DNA of 9,103 nt from Deltaproteobacteria bacterium (GTDB lineage: Bacteria; Desulfobacterota; Dissulfuribacteria; Dissulfuribacterales; QOAL01): assembly GCA_027068235.1 (NCBI GenBank), contig JAMOUE010000214.1:1-9103 (forward strand), given 5' to 3'. Below, piece by piece: positions 1-6,629 of this stretch (positions are counted from its first letter, which is position 1; each line of letters opens with the position of its first letter). The position numbers and the translations under genes were made by a program. A model generated the notes under the pieces. That model was not told the DNA's origin. It was given only the letters and a program-made list of their open reading frames with translations, and searched no databases.

Positions 1-938
1 GTAAAGGCAGATATTGCATGGGCTGTAAACCCCTTTTCCTTCAGCCAACCAGTAAGTTCCTTTACGTCTGCCGAGTCTGCCACATCAATCTTATTTAGTG
101 CTACAACGATCTTTTTTTCAAGAAGTTTTGGATCAAATTCTTTAAGTTCAGCTTGTATCATATGAAACTGACGCTTAGCCTCTTCGAGTCCTAAAGAGGC
201 ATCCAATACATGAAGAAGGACAGAAGTACGCTCTATGTGTTTTAAAAACTCAAGTCCCATCCCCACCCCCTTATGTGCTCCCTCAATGAGCCCAGGGATA
301 TCAGCCATGACAAAGGTCTCATCAGGAGACAGCTCTACCACTCCCAAATGGGGAATTAGGGTAGTAAAGGGATAGTCTGCTATTTTGGGGCGTGCAGCAC
401 TACATCTTGAAAGTAAGGTTGATTTGCCTGCATTTGGAGCACCTACCAGCCCAACATCTGCAAGGAGCTTCAGCTCAAGCCTTAATCTTTTCTCTTCTCC
501 CTTTTTCCCTTCCTGACTATAGCGTGGAGCCTGGTTGGTGGAACTTGCAAAACGGGCGTTACCTTTACCTCCTATTCCGCCTCTAGCAGCAATCCACTTC
601 TGGCCAGGACGTGTAAGATCTGCCATTACAAGCCCCGTGTCAGGATCACGAACCACTGTACCAGGTGGAACCTTGATAATAAGATCACGGCCTGATCTGC
701 CATGCATCTTTTTTCCTCTTCCTGCCTTGCCACTTTCGGCCTTGAATCTCTTTTTGTATCTAAAGGTCTGAAGGGTATTAAGACCAGTATCTACTTGCAG
801 GACCACATCTCCACCCCTGCCACCATCTCCACCGTCAGGGCCACCTTTGGGGACATATTTCTCTCTCCTGAAGCTTACAGCCCCAGGTCCTCCATCACCA
901 GCCTTGACTTCTATTTCTGCTTCGTCAACAAAATTCAT
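1..938 (-). CDS. obgE: Obg-family GTPase ObgE/CgtA (partial, 3' end beyond window)
   Basis: Reading back from an ATG at 938, 312 codons are open to the window edge, so the C-terminus is missing (family proteins are usually 330-450 aa). Residues 1-158 form the glycine-rich Obg fold, with VSFRREKYVPKGGPDGGDGG at 21-40. The G domain follows: P-loop GAPNAGKST at 166-174, switch region YPFTT at 189-193, G3 DIPGLIEGA at 213-221, G4 NKID at 282-285 and a G5 SA at 310-311. Obg is a cytoplasmic GTPase that binds the 50S subunit and acts in late ribosome assembly and stress signalling. It lies downstream of rplU-rpmA, the classical arrangement, but a terminator and a candidate promoter separate it from rpmA. 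The start matches the family N-terminus (MNFVDEAEI); its Shine-Dalgarno is weak (AGAG close to the ATG). Identity is secure from the motifs. Confidence 0.96.
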   Translation of the reverse strand, partial: MNFVDEAEIEVKAGDGGPGAVSFRREKYVPKGGPDGGDGGRGGDVVLQVDTGLNTLQTFRYKKRFKAESGKAGRGKKMHGRSGRDLIIKVPPGTVVRDPDTGLVMADLTRPGQKWIAARGGIGGKGNARFASSTNQAPRYSQEGKKGEEKRLRLELKLLADVGLVGAPNAGKSTLLSRCSAARPKIADYPFTTLIPHLGVVELSPDETFVMADIPGLIEGAHKGVGMGLEFLKHIERTSVLLHVLDASLGLEEAKRQFHMIQAELKEFDPKLLEKKIVVALNKIDVADSADVKELTGWLKEKGFTAHAISAF

Positions 939-1004
939 TACTCTATTCTAACCAATAAAGGCTTACTACCTTATCAACCAATTTCTTTCTCCCAAAAAAG
1001 AGAG

Positions 1005-1023
1005 AATCACTTTTAAAGTGATT
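1005..1023. repeat. Perfect 19-bp palindrome overlapping the obgE -10
   Basis: AATCACTTT-T-AAAGTGATT: two 9-nt arms match perfectly around a single central base. A one-base centre is too tight for all nine pairs to form in RNA (at most about eight pairs with a 3-nt loop), and the sequence is AT-rich, so it looks more like a DNA operator than a terminator stem. It covers the whole putative -10 hexamer (1010-1015) of the obgE promoter candidate, so a bound protein would occlude it. No regulator can be named from the sequence. Confidence 0.5.
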
Positions 1024-1038
1024 GGACCAGGAGGTCAA
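1010..1038 (-). promoter_or_regulatory. Candidate sigma-70 promoter for obgE
   Basis: On the minus strand TTGACC (1038-1033, five of six matches to the -35 consensus) is followed after exactly 17 nt by TAAAAG (1015-1010, four of six matches to the -10). It lies just downstream of the rpmA terminator and about 70 nt upstream of the obgE ATG, where a separate promoter would be expected. The -10 lies inside a perfect palindrome (separate entry). This is a consensus-based call; the -10 is imperfect. Confidence 0.4.
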
Positions 1039-1044
1039 AAAATG

Positions 1045-1073
1045 AAAAAACCCACACCTGCCAAAGATGTGGG
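1045..1073 (-). terminator. Intrinsic terminator after rpmA
   Basis: On the minus strand CCCACATC (1073-1066), a 7-nt loop, then GGTGTGGG (1058-1051) form an 8-bp stem with one T-G wobble, followed directly by six T (1050-1045). It starts 34 nt past the rpmA stop codon and would end the rplU-rpmA transcript before obgE, at least partly. Confidence 0.8.
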
Positions 1074-1107
1074 CTTTAAAAAGGTTGGGGTTGTTGGATT
1101 GTATAAA

Positions 1108-1359
1108 CTAAGCAGGATAGACGCTTACAAGCTGCCTATTACGCCTTACTTCAAACTTGACAGTGCCATCTATCTTTGAAAAGAGGGTATAATCCTTGCC
1201 CATACCTACATTTTTCCCAGGATGAAATCTTGTTCCTAGCTGGCGCACCAAGATGTTGCCTGCCCGAACAAACTGTCCGCCAAATCTTTTAACGCCACGC
1301 CTTTGGCCCTTACTATCTCTGCCGTTTTTTGAACTTCCACCGGCCTTTTTATGTGCCAT
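1108..1359 (-). CDS. rpmA: 50S ribosomal protein L27
   Basis: An 83-aa protein, close to the usual 84-85 aa, beginning MAHKKAGGSSKNGRDS, the diagnostic L27 start, followed by GQFVRAGNILVRQLGTRFHPG. L27 is a 50S component whose flexible N-terminal tail reaches toward the peptidyl-transferase centre. The N-terminus begins directly with the mature AHKKAGG sequence, so there is no Firmicutes-type cleaved pro-extension. The ATG at 1359 follows a good Shine-Dalgarno (AGGAGG, with 6 nt between it and the ATG) that overlaps the rplU stop codon. Only 10 nt separate it from rplU, so the two genes are co-transcribed and probably translationally linked. The ORF ends shortly before a strong terminator. 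Confidence 0.98.
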   Translation of the reverse strand: MAHKKAGGSSKNGRDSKGQRRGVKRFGGQFVRAGNILVRQLGTRFHPGKNVGMGKDYTLFSKIDGTVKFEVRRNRQLVSVYPA

Positions 1360-1369
1360 AACGAGCCTC

Positions 1370-1681
1370 CTATATGGTTACATCTTGAATCTCAAGGGTG
1401 GTAAAATGTTGCCTATGGCCTCTCTTTTTCTTATAACCCTTGCGTCTTTTCTTCTTAAATACAATGACCTTTTTGTCCTTTCCATGTTCCAGGACCTTGG
1501 CCTTTACAACAGCATTTTCGATTAGAGGTGTTCCAATCTGGACATTATCGCCGTCTATGACCATTAAGACCTGGTCGAGATCAATCTCAGATCCAACATC
1601 GGCCATAAGTTTCTCGACCTTGATAACCTCACCCTTGGTAACTTTGTACTGCTTTCCTCCAGTTTTTACCACTGCATACAT
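1370..1681 (-). CDS. rplU: 50S ribosomal protein L21
   Basis: A 103-aa protein, the same length as the E. coli protein, beginning MYAVVKTGGKQYKV, the family signature. It has a basic patch (FKKKRRKGYKKKRGHRQ, about residues 75-91) that binds 23S rRNA and ends in the usual FTTLEIQDVTI. It is a component of the large ribosomal subunit. The ATG at 1681 has a GGAGG Shine-Dalgarno 9-10 nt upstream. It is the first gene of the rplU-rpmA unit: a terminator and a consensus promoter sit directly upstream, and rpmA follows after 10 nt. Confidence 0.98.
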   Translation of the reverse strand: MYAVVKTGGKQYKVTKGEVIKVEKLMADVGSEIDLDQVLMVIDGDNVQIGTPLIENAVVKAKVLEHGKDKKVIVFKKKRRKGYKKKRGHRQHFTTLEIQDVTI

Positions 1682-1753
1682 TCTAAAATTCCTCCGACCG
1701 ATTAGATAAAACCGGCCATTTTCTATTATCTTGCCACGTCAAATGCGCAGACA

Positions 1754-1781
1754 AAAATAACATGAAAAGAACTCATGTCAA
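1754..1781 (-). promoter_or_regulatory. Promoter of rplU-rpmA
   Basis: A perfect -35 TTGACA (1781-1776) is followed after 16 nt by TATTTT (1759-1754, four of six matches to the -10). Transcription would start near 1747, giving an untranslated leader of about 65 nt before the rplU ATG. It sits just downstream of the porin terminator, which fits an independent ribosomal-protein transcription unit. Confidence 0.65.
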
Positions 1782-1801
1782 TACCCTGAAGCAATAACAA
1801 T

Positions 1802-1832
1802 AAAAAAAGCCCTGCAAAATTGCAGGGCCTTT
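1802..1832 (-). terminator. Strong intrinsic terminator after the porin gene
   Basis: On the minus strand GCCCTGCA (1828-1821) and TGCAGGGC (1816-1809) pair perfectly around a 4-nt loop, followed by seven T (1808-1802). It begins about 30 nt past the porin stop codon. A run of A on the other side (minus strand AAAAGG before the stem) gives modest bidirectional character. Confidence 0.92.
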
Positions 1833-1860
1833 TGAGTCTTAGACTATTCTTCTAACAGGA

Positions 1861-3513
1861 TTAGAAGAAGTGCTGATACTGTATCCTGAAGCGGATGTCA
1901 TCCTGATCGTTTGGATCCTTGGCGAGCTTACCCTTGAATCCCAGGGCATCTGCCTCATCCTGGCTGATTTCATAGAAGTTCCTGTGGAACAATCCAACCT
2001 CAGCAGAGATGTACTGATTGAAACCATGGAGATAGTAGTTGATACCAGCGCGGATCTGATGCATATCCTTTTCAACTGCGTATCCGCCATCGTCAGACAT
2101 CTTTACGAGACCAAGACCACTTGCCAAGCTGTTTTCCAGATTGTTCTGATCAAGCCTCTTCATATAGGCATACTTAACAGTGATTTCCCACTTCTTTGGT
2201 ACGATGAAGTAACCAAGGTTTGCCCTGGCACCCCAGCGATCCCAGTTGTAGCTGTAGGGGCTGTTCTTGTCAGGTGCCTGCTGGAACTCTTCCCAGCCAG
2301 CTTCAAGATCTGCAGAGAAACCAAGGTACCTGAAAAGCAGTGCAACATCTCCACCGTAGTTGTTGATATCGTGAGCAAAAGCTGTCTTCTTGCCTACACT
2401 ACCGCTTTGACCAACTGGATTATAAACATTCTTAACCTTGTTCTTCCAGTTGAATGCACCAAAGATCAAAGCTGCAAGAGGTGTGGTGTTGTATCCGTAA
2501 TCACCCTGTGCAAAGTAATGCTTGAAACCCTTGGGGCCCATTGGTCCCTTTGGATCAGAACCTGGCAGGAAGTTAATTCCTATCCTACCAACATAAAGCA
2601 TTTCATCATCAAAGTTGGCTGTAGCCTGGGTGTCCCTGCCGTTGTAGACACCAGCCCAGTAAACCAAGAACTGCTTCTGGTTGAACATATCCAGTTCGCC
2701 ATTGATGTTGAAACCCTGGGACCTGTAAAGCAGCATTCCACCAGTAGGGAACTGAGTAGTCTTGTCGAGATGGCTTCCAACCCTTAGCCTTGCATTGTAG
2801 CCAGGGATATCATAAGTACGGTTGCCGAACTTATCCTTATCCATCTCGGAATCACCAGTAAAGATGGTACGGTCAGCTCCATTCTGGCCAAAACCACTCT
2901 GCCAGTATTCAATGGAGTAAGGAATCTTCATACGACCAAACTGGATACGGGCATATTTGTACTTACGCCATACGATAAAGGCATCGTGGGTATGTACCTT
3001 GCCCTGAGGCTCCAACTGGATGTGCATGAAGTACTTCCAGTTCTTGTTGGGGGCATAGCCATCAACAAAGAGACGGAGACGACGCATGGTGAAGGAGCTG
3101 AAGTTCTCATCTGCTCCAGCAATGTCATCGTCGACTGAGACGTAGGTGTATCTCATCTGGATACCGGCACGAAGCCTCATGAGATACTCGTTGTTGTTCT
3201 TTGGATTGTGATACTTGATGCGGAAGCCATTCTTCCAGAACATCTGAAAGTTACTTCTGTCTGCCTTCCACTTCTCGAGTTCCTGAACCTTTTGTTCAAG
3301 AGCTGCTGTGTCTGGACATGGAGCTGGCTGCGGCTGTTGGGCCTCTAACTGTTTGATCCTCTTTGTAAGTGCCCTTAGCTGTGCCTTCAAATCTGCCAAC
3401 TCCTGATTTGGCGGCACTCCTCCAGCAAAGGCCGAAGCAGATGCTGTAAACAGGAATACAAGAGACAATAGTAGAAGGCCTAAACCCCTTTTTGGAATGA
3501 ATCCCGTGCGCAT
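1861..3513 (-). CDS. Outer-membrane porin, OprO/OprP-like, with N-terminal coiled coil
   Basis: A 550-aa exported protein. Residues 1-30 are a signal peptide (basic MRTGFIPKRG, a Leu-rich core, then SASAFA before the likely cut at GG). Residues 39-56 hold regular heptads (L39, L42, L46, L49, I53, L56), then a Pro-rich linker with the only cysteine (C66), then a second short heptad stretch (72-79). From about residue 90 the chain alternates aromatic and polar residues in typical beta-barrel fashion, and it ends YQHFF, the terminal Phe recognised by the BAM machinery. Segments such as FTMRRLRLFVDGYAPNKNWK and FIVWRKYKYARIQFGRMKIP resemble phosphate-selective porin O/P proteins. Substrate choice cannot be read from sequence, so 'phosphate-selective' is family naming only. 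The ATG at 3513 has an excellent AAAGGAGG Shine-Dalgarno. It has its own promoter and terminator, consistent with an abundant outer-membrane protein. Confidence 0.85.
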   Translation of the reverse strand: MRTGFIPKRGLGLLLLSLVFLFTASASAFAGGVPPNQELADLKAQLRALTKRIKQLEAQQPQPAPCPDTAALEQKVQELEKWKADRSNFQMFWKNGFRIKYHNPKNNNEYLMRLRAGIQMRYTYVSVDDDIAGADENFSSFTMRRLRLFVDGYAPNKNWKYFMHIQLEPQGKVHTHDAFIVWRKYKYARIQFGRMKIPYSIEYWQSGFGQNGADRTIFTGDSEMDKDKFGNRTYDIPGYNARLRVGSHLDKTTQFPTGGMLLYRSQGFNINGELDMFNQKQFLVYWAGVYNGRDTQATANFDDEMLYVGRIGINFLPGSDPKGPMGPKGFKHYFAQGDYGYNTTPLAALIFGAFNWKNKVKNVYNPVGQSGSVGKKTAFAHDINNYGGDVALLFRYLGFSADLEAGWEEFQQAPDKNSPYSYNWDRWGARANLGYFIVPKKWEITVKYAYMKRLDQNNLENSLASGLGLVKMSDDGGYAVEKDMHQIRAGINYYLHGFNQYISAEVGLFHRNFYEISQDEADALGFKGKLAKDPNDQDDIRFRIQYQHFF

Positions 3514-3564
3514 AATCCCTCCTTTGTTATTTTTTTTACAACCTCCTGAAATATCTACTATTTT

Positions 3565-3593
3565 CTTAAACTACCAGTTGCCAATTTTGTCAA
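3565..3593 (-). promoter_or_regulatory. Promoter of the porin gene
   Basis: A perfect -35 TTGACA (3593-3588), a 17-nt spacer, and TTTAAG (3570-3565, four of six matches to the -10). The DNA just upstream (3594-3660) is very AT-rich and could act as an UP element. The predicted start near 3558 leaves a leader of about 45 nt with two Shine-Dalgarno-like stretches, AGGAGGT (about 3541-3547) and AAAGGAGG next to the ATG. A weaker tandem -35 (TTGACT, 3632-3627) lies further upstream. Confidence 0.6.
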
Positions 3594-3666
3594 GATGTAT
3601 TTTTTAGATATATAATGAATTGTTTTAGTCAATTTTTCTAGAAAATCAATAGCAAATAATAAAAGC

Positions 3667-5082
3667 CTATGAATTTTCTTTATTAGATAATTCCGGCTGA
3701 ATTGGAAGAACAAAATAAAAGTTGTTCCCAAGAGGCACAGGCTCATAACCCACTTCACCTCCATGCACCTCTATAATCTTCTTCACAAAATGGAGTCCGT
3801 GGCCTGTACCTGGACGATTCTCAGAGGCACTGCGCGCACGAAACCCCTCTTCAAAGATATGCTTTGCCTCTTCAGGGGAAAGATGAGGACCAGTGGTAAA
3901 CACGTTGAACTTGATCCCGTCTTTACCAGGGCCAAAGTAATTGGGCATTATCTGTCTACCATAGGCCATGAATTTTATTTTATTGCCGTGTTCGTCTGTT
4001 ACTTCCTGGCAATATTTCTCTGCATTGGAAAAAAGGTTGGCATAAACCTGAGAAATAAGCCCTATATCCACTGCCAGAGAAATATCTTCATCAGGAACAC
4101 CGCCCAACTGGTTATCAATGACTATTCCCCGCCTTGCAAGCCGTTCCCTGTATCTTTCAAGCTGTGGTTCAATAACCTCCTTGCGAAAGTTGCATTTGCG
4201 CCTCCTGAGGACCAGCTCTCCCTTTTGAAAATGCTCGCGCCTCAACAGGCTTTCAAGAAACAGGCTGGTATTTTCAAAGTGTTTCTCAATATCCTTATAA
4301 TAAGATCTCAAATCATTAATGGCACCTTGAAGCCTACCCTCTATCTCTTCTGCATCCTTTACCATAGGACAATTGGCAGCTTCTGCCTCCTCTAGATGTT
4401 GCTTTAAAAGCAGCATTACAGATTCGAGCTCATTTATCTTTTTTTCAATAAGTTTAAGGAAGTACTTATACTTGATATTTGGAGCAATGACATTGTGCTC
4501 TATATCTGCCACAAGGGTATTTATGAACTTCAGATGCTCTTCGTTTTGTTTTGCAAGCAGTTTGTAATGAAGGTTGTAACCTATGCGATTTGCATACTTT
4601 TCAAAGAAAAACCTGTCCTTGTCTGTTAAATGTTTCTTGGGAAAGACCTCAAACATTCCAATAATATCAGTTGCCCTGGCAATGGCCTTTATAGCAAAAA
4701 GCCTTTTGTTGCCACGAATTGGGGCAAAGAAGGAATCTCCAAATTCATAAGGCTGTGAAGAAACCTTGACTCCCTCTGGAGGGTCCATGCCGCATACTCC
4801 AAGGGCATTTAAAGAATCACAGACACGCTTCAACTCTCCTGTATCTACATCAACAAGATAAAGGCAGGCATCAAAATCCATGAAGATCTTTGGTACAAAG
4901 ACCGCAATGCGATAGAAGTTTTCAATGGTTTCAAACTCTTGGGCAAGATCAAAAAATGCCCTTAAGGTCCTATCCTGAGTGGCTGTAAAATTGTATTTTT
5001 CGTAGTCTTCCTTCTTCTTTCTAATGCGAGAAAGAACGGCTGCCAGTTCAGGAGGATCGGGCTGGGCACAAAAGATAGTCAT
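3667..5082 (-). CDS. Cytoplasmic histidine-kinase-like sensor protein with GAF-like N-terminal region
   Basis: A 471-aa soluble protein with no signal peptide or membrane segment. Residues about 45-175 look like a GAF-type sensory fold (inferred from pattern, low certainty). A possible H-box is DIEHNVIAPN (193-202, H196). A long helical, charged region (205-285) follows. The HATPase core has an N-box YANLFSNAEKY (347-357), a weak G1 region (FTTGPHLSPEEAKHIFEEGF, 395-414) and a clear G2 GTGHGL (425-430), ending in a FYFVLP strand. Oddities: the G1 motif lacks the usual Asp (FTTG instead of DxGxG), the H-box is not the standard SHELRTP form, and H196 is about 157 residues from the N-box Asn. 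The gene begins 17 nt after cobA-hemD, which suggests the same operon. Its ATG has only a distant GGAG about 14 nt upstream, overlapping the hemD stop. No response regulator is in view. Signal and target are unknown; activity needs testing. Confidence 0.75.
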   Translation of the reverse strand: MTIFCAQPDPPELAAVLSRIRKKKEDYEKYNFTATQDRTLRAFFDLAQEFETIENFYRIAVFVPKIFMDFDACLYLVDVDTGELKRVCDSLNALGVCGMDPPEGVKVSSQPYEFGDSFFAPIRGNKRLFAIKAIARATDIIGMFEVFPKKHLTDKDRFFFEKYANRIGYNLHYKLLAKQNEEHLKFINTLVADIEHNVIAPNIKYKYFLKLIEKKINELESVMLLLKQHLEEAEAANCPMVKDAEEIEGRLQGAINDLRSYYKDIEKHFENTSLFLESLLRREHFQKGELVLRRRKCNFRKEVIEPQLERYRERLARRGIVIDNQLGGVPDEDISLAVDIGLISQVYANLFSNAEKYCQEVTDEHGNKIKFMAYGRQIMPNYFGPGKDGIKFNVFTTGPHLSPEEAKHIFEEGFRARSASENRPGTGHGLHFVKKIIEVHGGEVGYEPVPLGNNFYFVLPIQPELSNKENS

Positions 5083-5099
5083 TAAATCTGGCTTTACTC

Positions 5100-6629
5100 C
5101 TATCCGTTTGAAAAACTCTTCTCTATCGCCTCTACTAGGCTTGGAATAGTTGACTCTTGCGGAACAATGTCAACAGACAGGCCTCTTTTTTCAGCCGTCT
5201 TGGCTGTAACCGGACCTATACAGGCCACCTTTGCCTTGGAGATGACCTTTTTTACAATATCAGCAGGTACCGTTTTAAAAAAGTTGCTCACTGTAGACGA
5301 ACTTGTAAAGGTGATAACGTCAATATCCTCTTCATCCAAAAGCTCTAACGTCTGTGGGGCAACCTTTGGAGGAACCGTTTCATAGGCAGGAGCAACCACA
5401 ACATCTGCTCCCATTTCCTTCAATCCCTCAGGAAGTATCTCCCTGGCCTTTACTGCCCGCGGGATCAACACCCTTTTACCTTTCATGTCCATTTTGGAAA
5501 AGAGTTTCAAGAGTCCTTCTGCCCTGAAGTCTTCTGGTACTGCATCAACCCTAATGTGGTGCTGCTCAAGCTCTTTGGCTGTGCTGGAACCTACAGTGGC
5601 GATCTTGGCATTCCCCATGGCGCGCACATCCTTCCCAAGTTGATCTAGGCGCATGAAAAAGAATTTAACTGCATTTGGACTCGTAAAAACGATCCAATCA
5701 AAGCCATGAATCTCTTCTATTGCCCTATCCAGCACAGAGGTGTCATCCACTTGCCTGACCTCTATAGTTGGACATTCGATGCAGCCAGCCCCCCTTCTCT
5801 CAAGAAGTCTAACCAAGGTACTTGCCTGCTCCCTTGTTCGTGTTACCAAAACCTTTTTGCCAAGAAGGGGCTGCTTTTCAAACCAGTTGATCTTGTCCCT
5901 GACCTTACAAACGTCTCCAACCACTATAATTGCCGGGGGCTTGAACCCAGCCTCTTTAACCTTTTGTGCAATGTCTGAAAGTGTGCCTGTAATAGACTCC
6001 TGCAATGGTGTGGTGCCCCACCTGATTACAGCAACCGGAGTATCTGGGCTTCTGCCAAAACGTATGAGATTTTCTGTAATGTTTGGCAGGTTTGTCATGC
6101 CCATTAGAAAAACAAGTGTTCCAACACCTTTTGCAAGCCCTTCCCAGTCCACATCTGCCTCATTGGAATCAAAGCGTCTGTGCCCTGTAATAAAGGCAAC
6201 CGAGGCAGTATATGAACGATGAGTCAGGGGGATGCCTGCATAGGCGGGCACTGCTATGGCAGAAGTAACACCAGGTACAATCTCAAATTGGATTCCATTT
6301 TCTGCCAGTATCTGGGCCTCTTCTCCTCCACGGCCAAATATGAAAGGATCTCCTCCCTTTAACCTTACAACCCTCTTGCCCTGTTTTGCCTTTTCAAGAA
6401 TCAGATCATTTATCTCGTGCTGATTGGCAACATGCTTACCAACCCTTTTACCTACATAGATCTTTTCAGCGGCAGGGTTTGCAAACTCCATGATCCTAGG
6501 AGAGGCAAGACGATCATAGATTATGACCTCTGCCTTCTCTAGAAGCTCTCTACCTCTCAAGGTCAGAAGGCCAGGATCTCCAGGACCTGCTCCAACCAAA
6601 TAGACCTTGCCCCTTTCTCTATTCTGCAC
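5100..6629 (-). CDS. cobA-hemD: Fused uroporphyrinogen-III C-methyltransferase / uroporphyrinogen-III synthase
   Basis: A 509-aa two-domain enzyme. Residues 1 to about 250 are the SAM-dependent methyltransferase (SUMT/CobA), with VGAGPGDPGLLTLRG at 12-26, RLKGGDPFIFGRGGEE at 89-104, GVTSA at 120-124, GIPLTHR at 132-138 and VFLMGM at 173-178. It makes precorrin-2 from uroporphyrinogen III. Residues about 255-509 are HemD, which cyclises hydroxymethylbilane to uroporphyrinogen III: PTIEV (287-291), FTSPNAV (315-321), ATVGSSTA (344-351), FTSSSTV (441-447) and ACIGPVTA (469-476). One polypeptide therefore makes and methylates the intermediate, feeding siroheme, cobalamin or siroheme-dependent heme synthesis. 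The start codon is GTG at 6629, 11 nt inside the end of hemC, preceded by an AGAGGAAG ribosome site, so it is likely coupled to hemC translation. The fusion is common in Desulfobacterota and Clostridia. No CysG-type dehydrogenase/ferrochelatase domain is attached. Confidence 0.95.
   Translation of the reverse strand: MQNRERGKVYLVGAGPGDPGLLTLRGRELLEKAEVIIYDRLASPRIMEFANPAAEKIYVGKRVGKHVANQHEINDLILEKAKQGKRVVRLKGGDPFIFGRGGEEAQILAENGIQFEIVPGVTSAIAVPAYAGIPLTHRSYTASVAFITGHRRFDSNEADVDWEGLAKGVGTLVFLMGMTNLPNITENLIRFGRSPDTPVAVIRWGTTPLQESITGTLSDIAQKVKEAGFKPPAIIVVGDVCKVRDKINWFEKQPLLGKKVLVTRTREQASTLVRLLERRGAGCIECPTIEVRQVDDTSVLDRAIEEIHGFDWIVFTSPNAVKFFFMRLDQLGKDVRAMGNAKIATVGSSTAKELEQHHIRVDAVPEDFRAEGLLKLFSKMDMKGKRVLIPRAVKAREILPEGLKEMGADVVVAPAYETVPPKVAPQTLELLDEEDIDVITFTSSSTVSNFFKTVPADIVKKVISKAKVACIGPVTAKTAEKRGLSVDIVPQESTIPSLVEAIEKSFSNG

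Noticed and set aside
392..1016. Three overlapping plus-strand open frames across obgE
   Set aside because: obgE is continuous on the minus strand with all GTPase motifs, so these are shadows.
1870..2787. A 305-codon open frame on the plus strand opposite the porin gene
   Set aside because: It lies entirely antisense to a well-supported porin, has no ribosome site or recognisable motif, and its length is explained by the porin's codon choice leaving few stops in the opposite frame.
3634..3645. 12-bp palindrome TTTTCTAGAAAA after the kinase gene
   Set aside because: It is pure AT apart from the centre, too weak for a terminator, and palindromes of this type are expected by chance in AT-rich spacers.
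3763..4395. A 210-codon plus-strand open frame opposite the kinase gene
   Set aside because: It is a shadow of the minus-strand coding frame; the translation is compositionally odd, Cys/Phe-rich without motifs.
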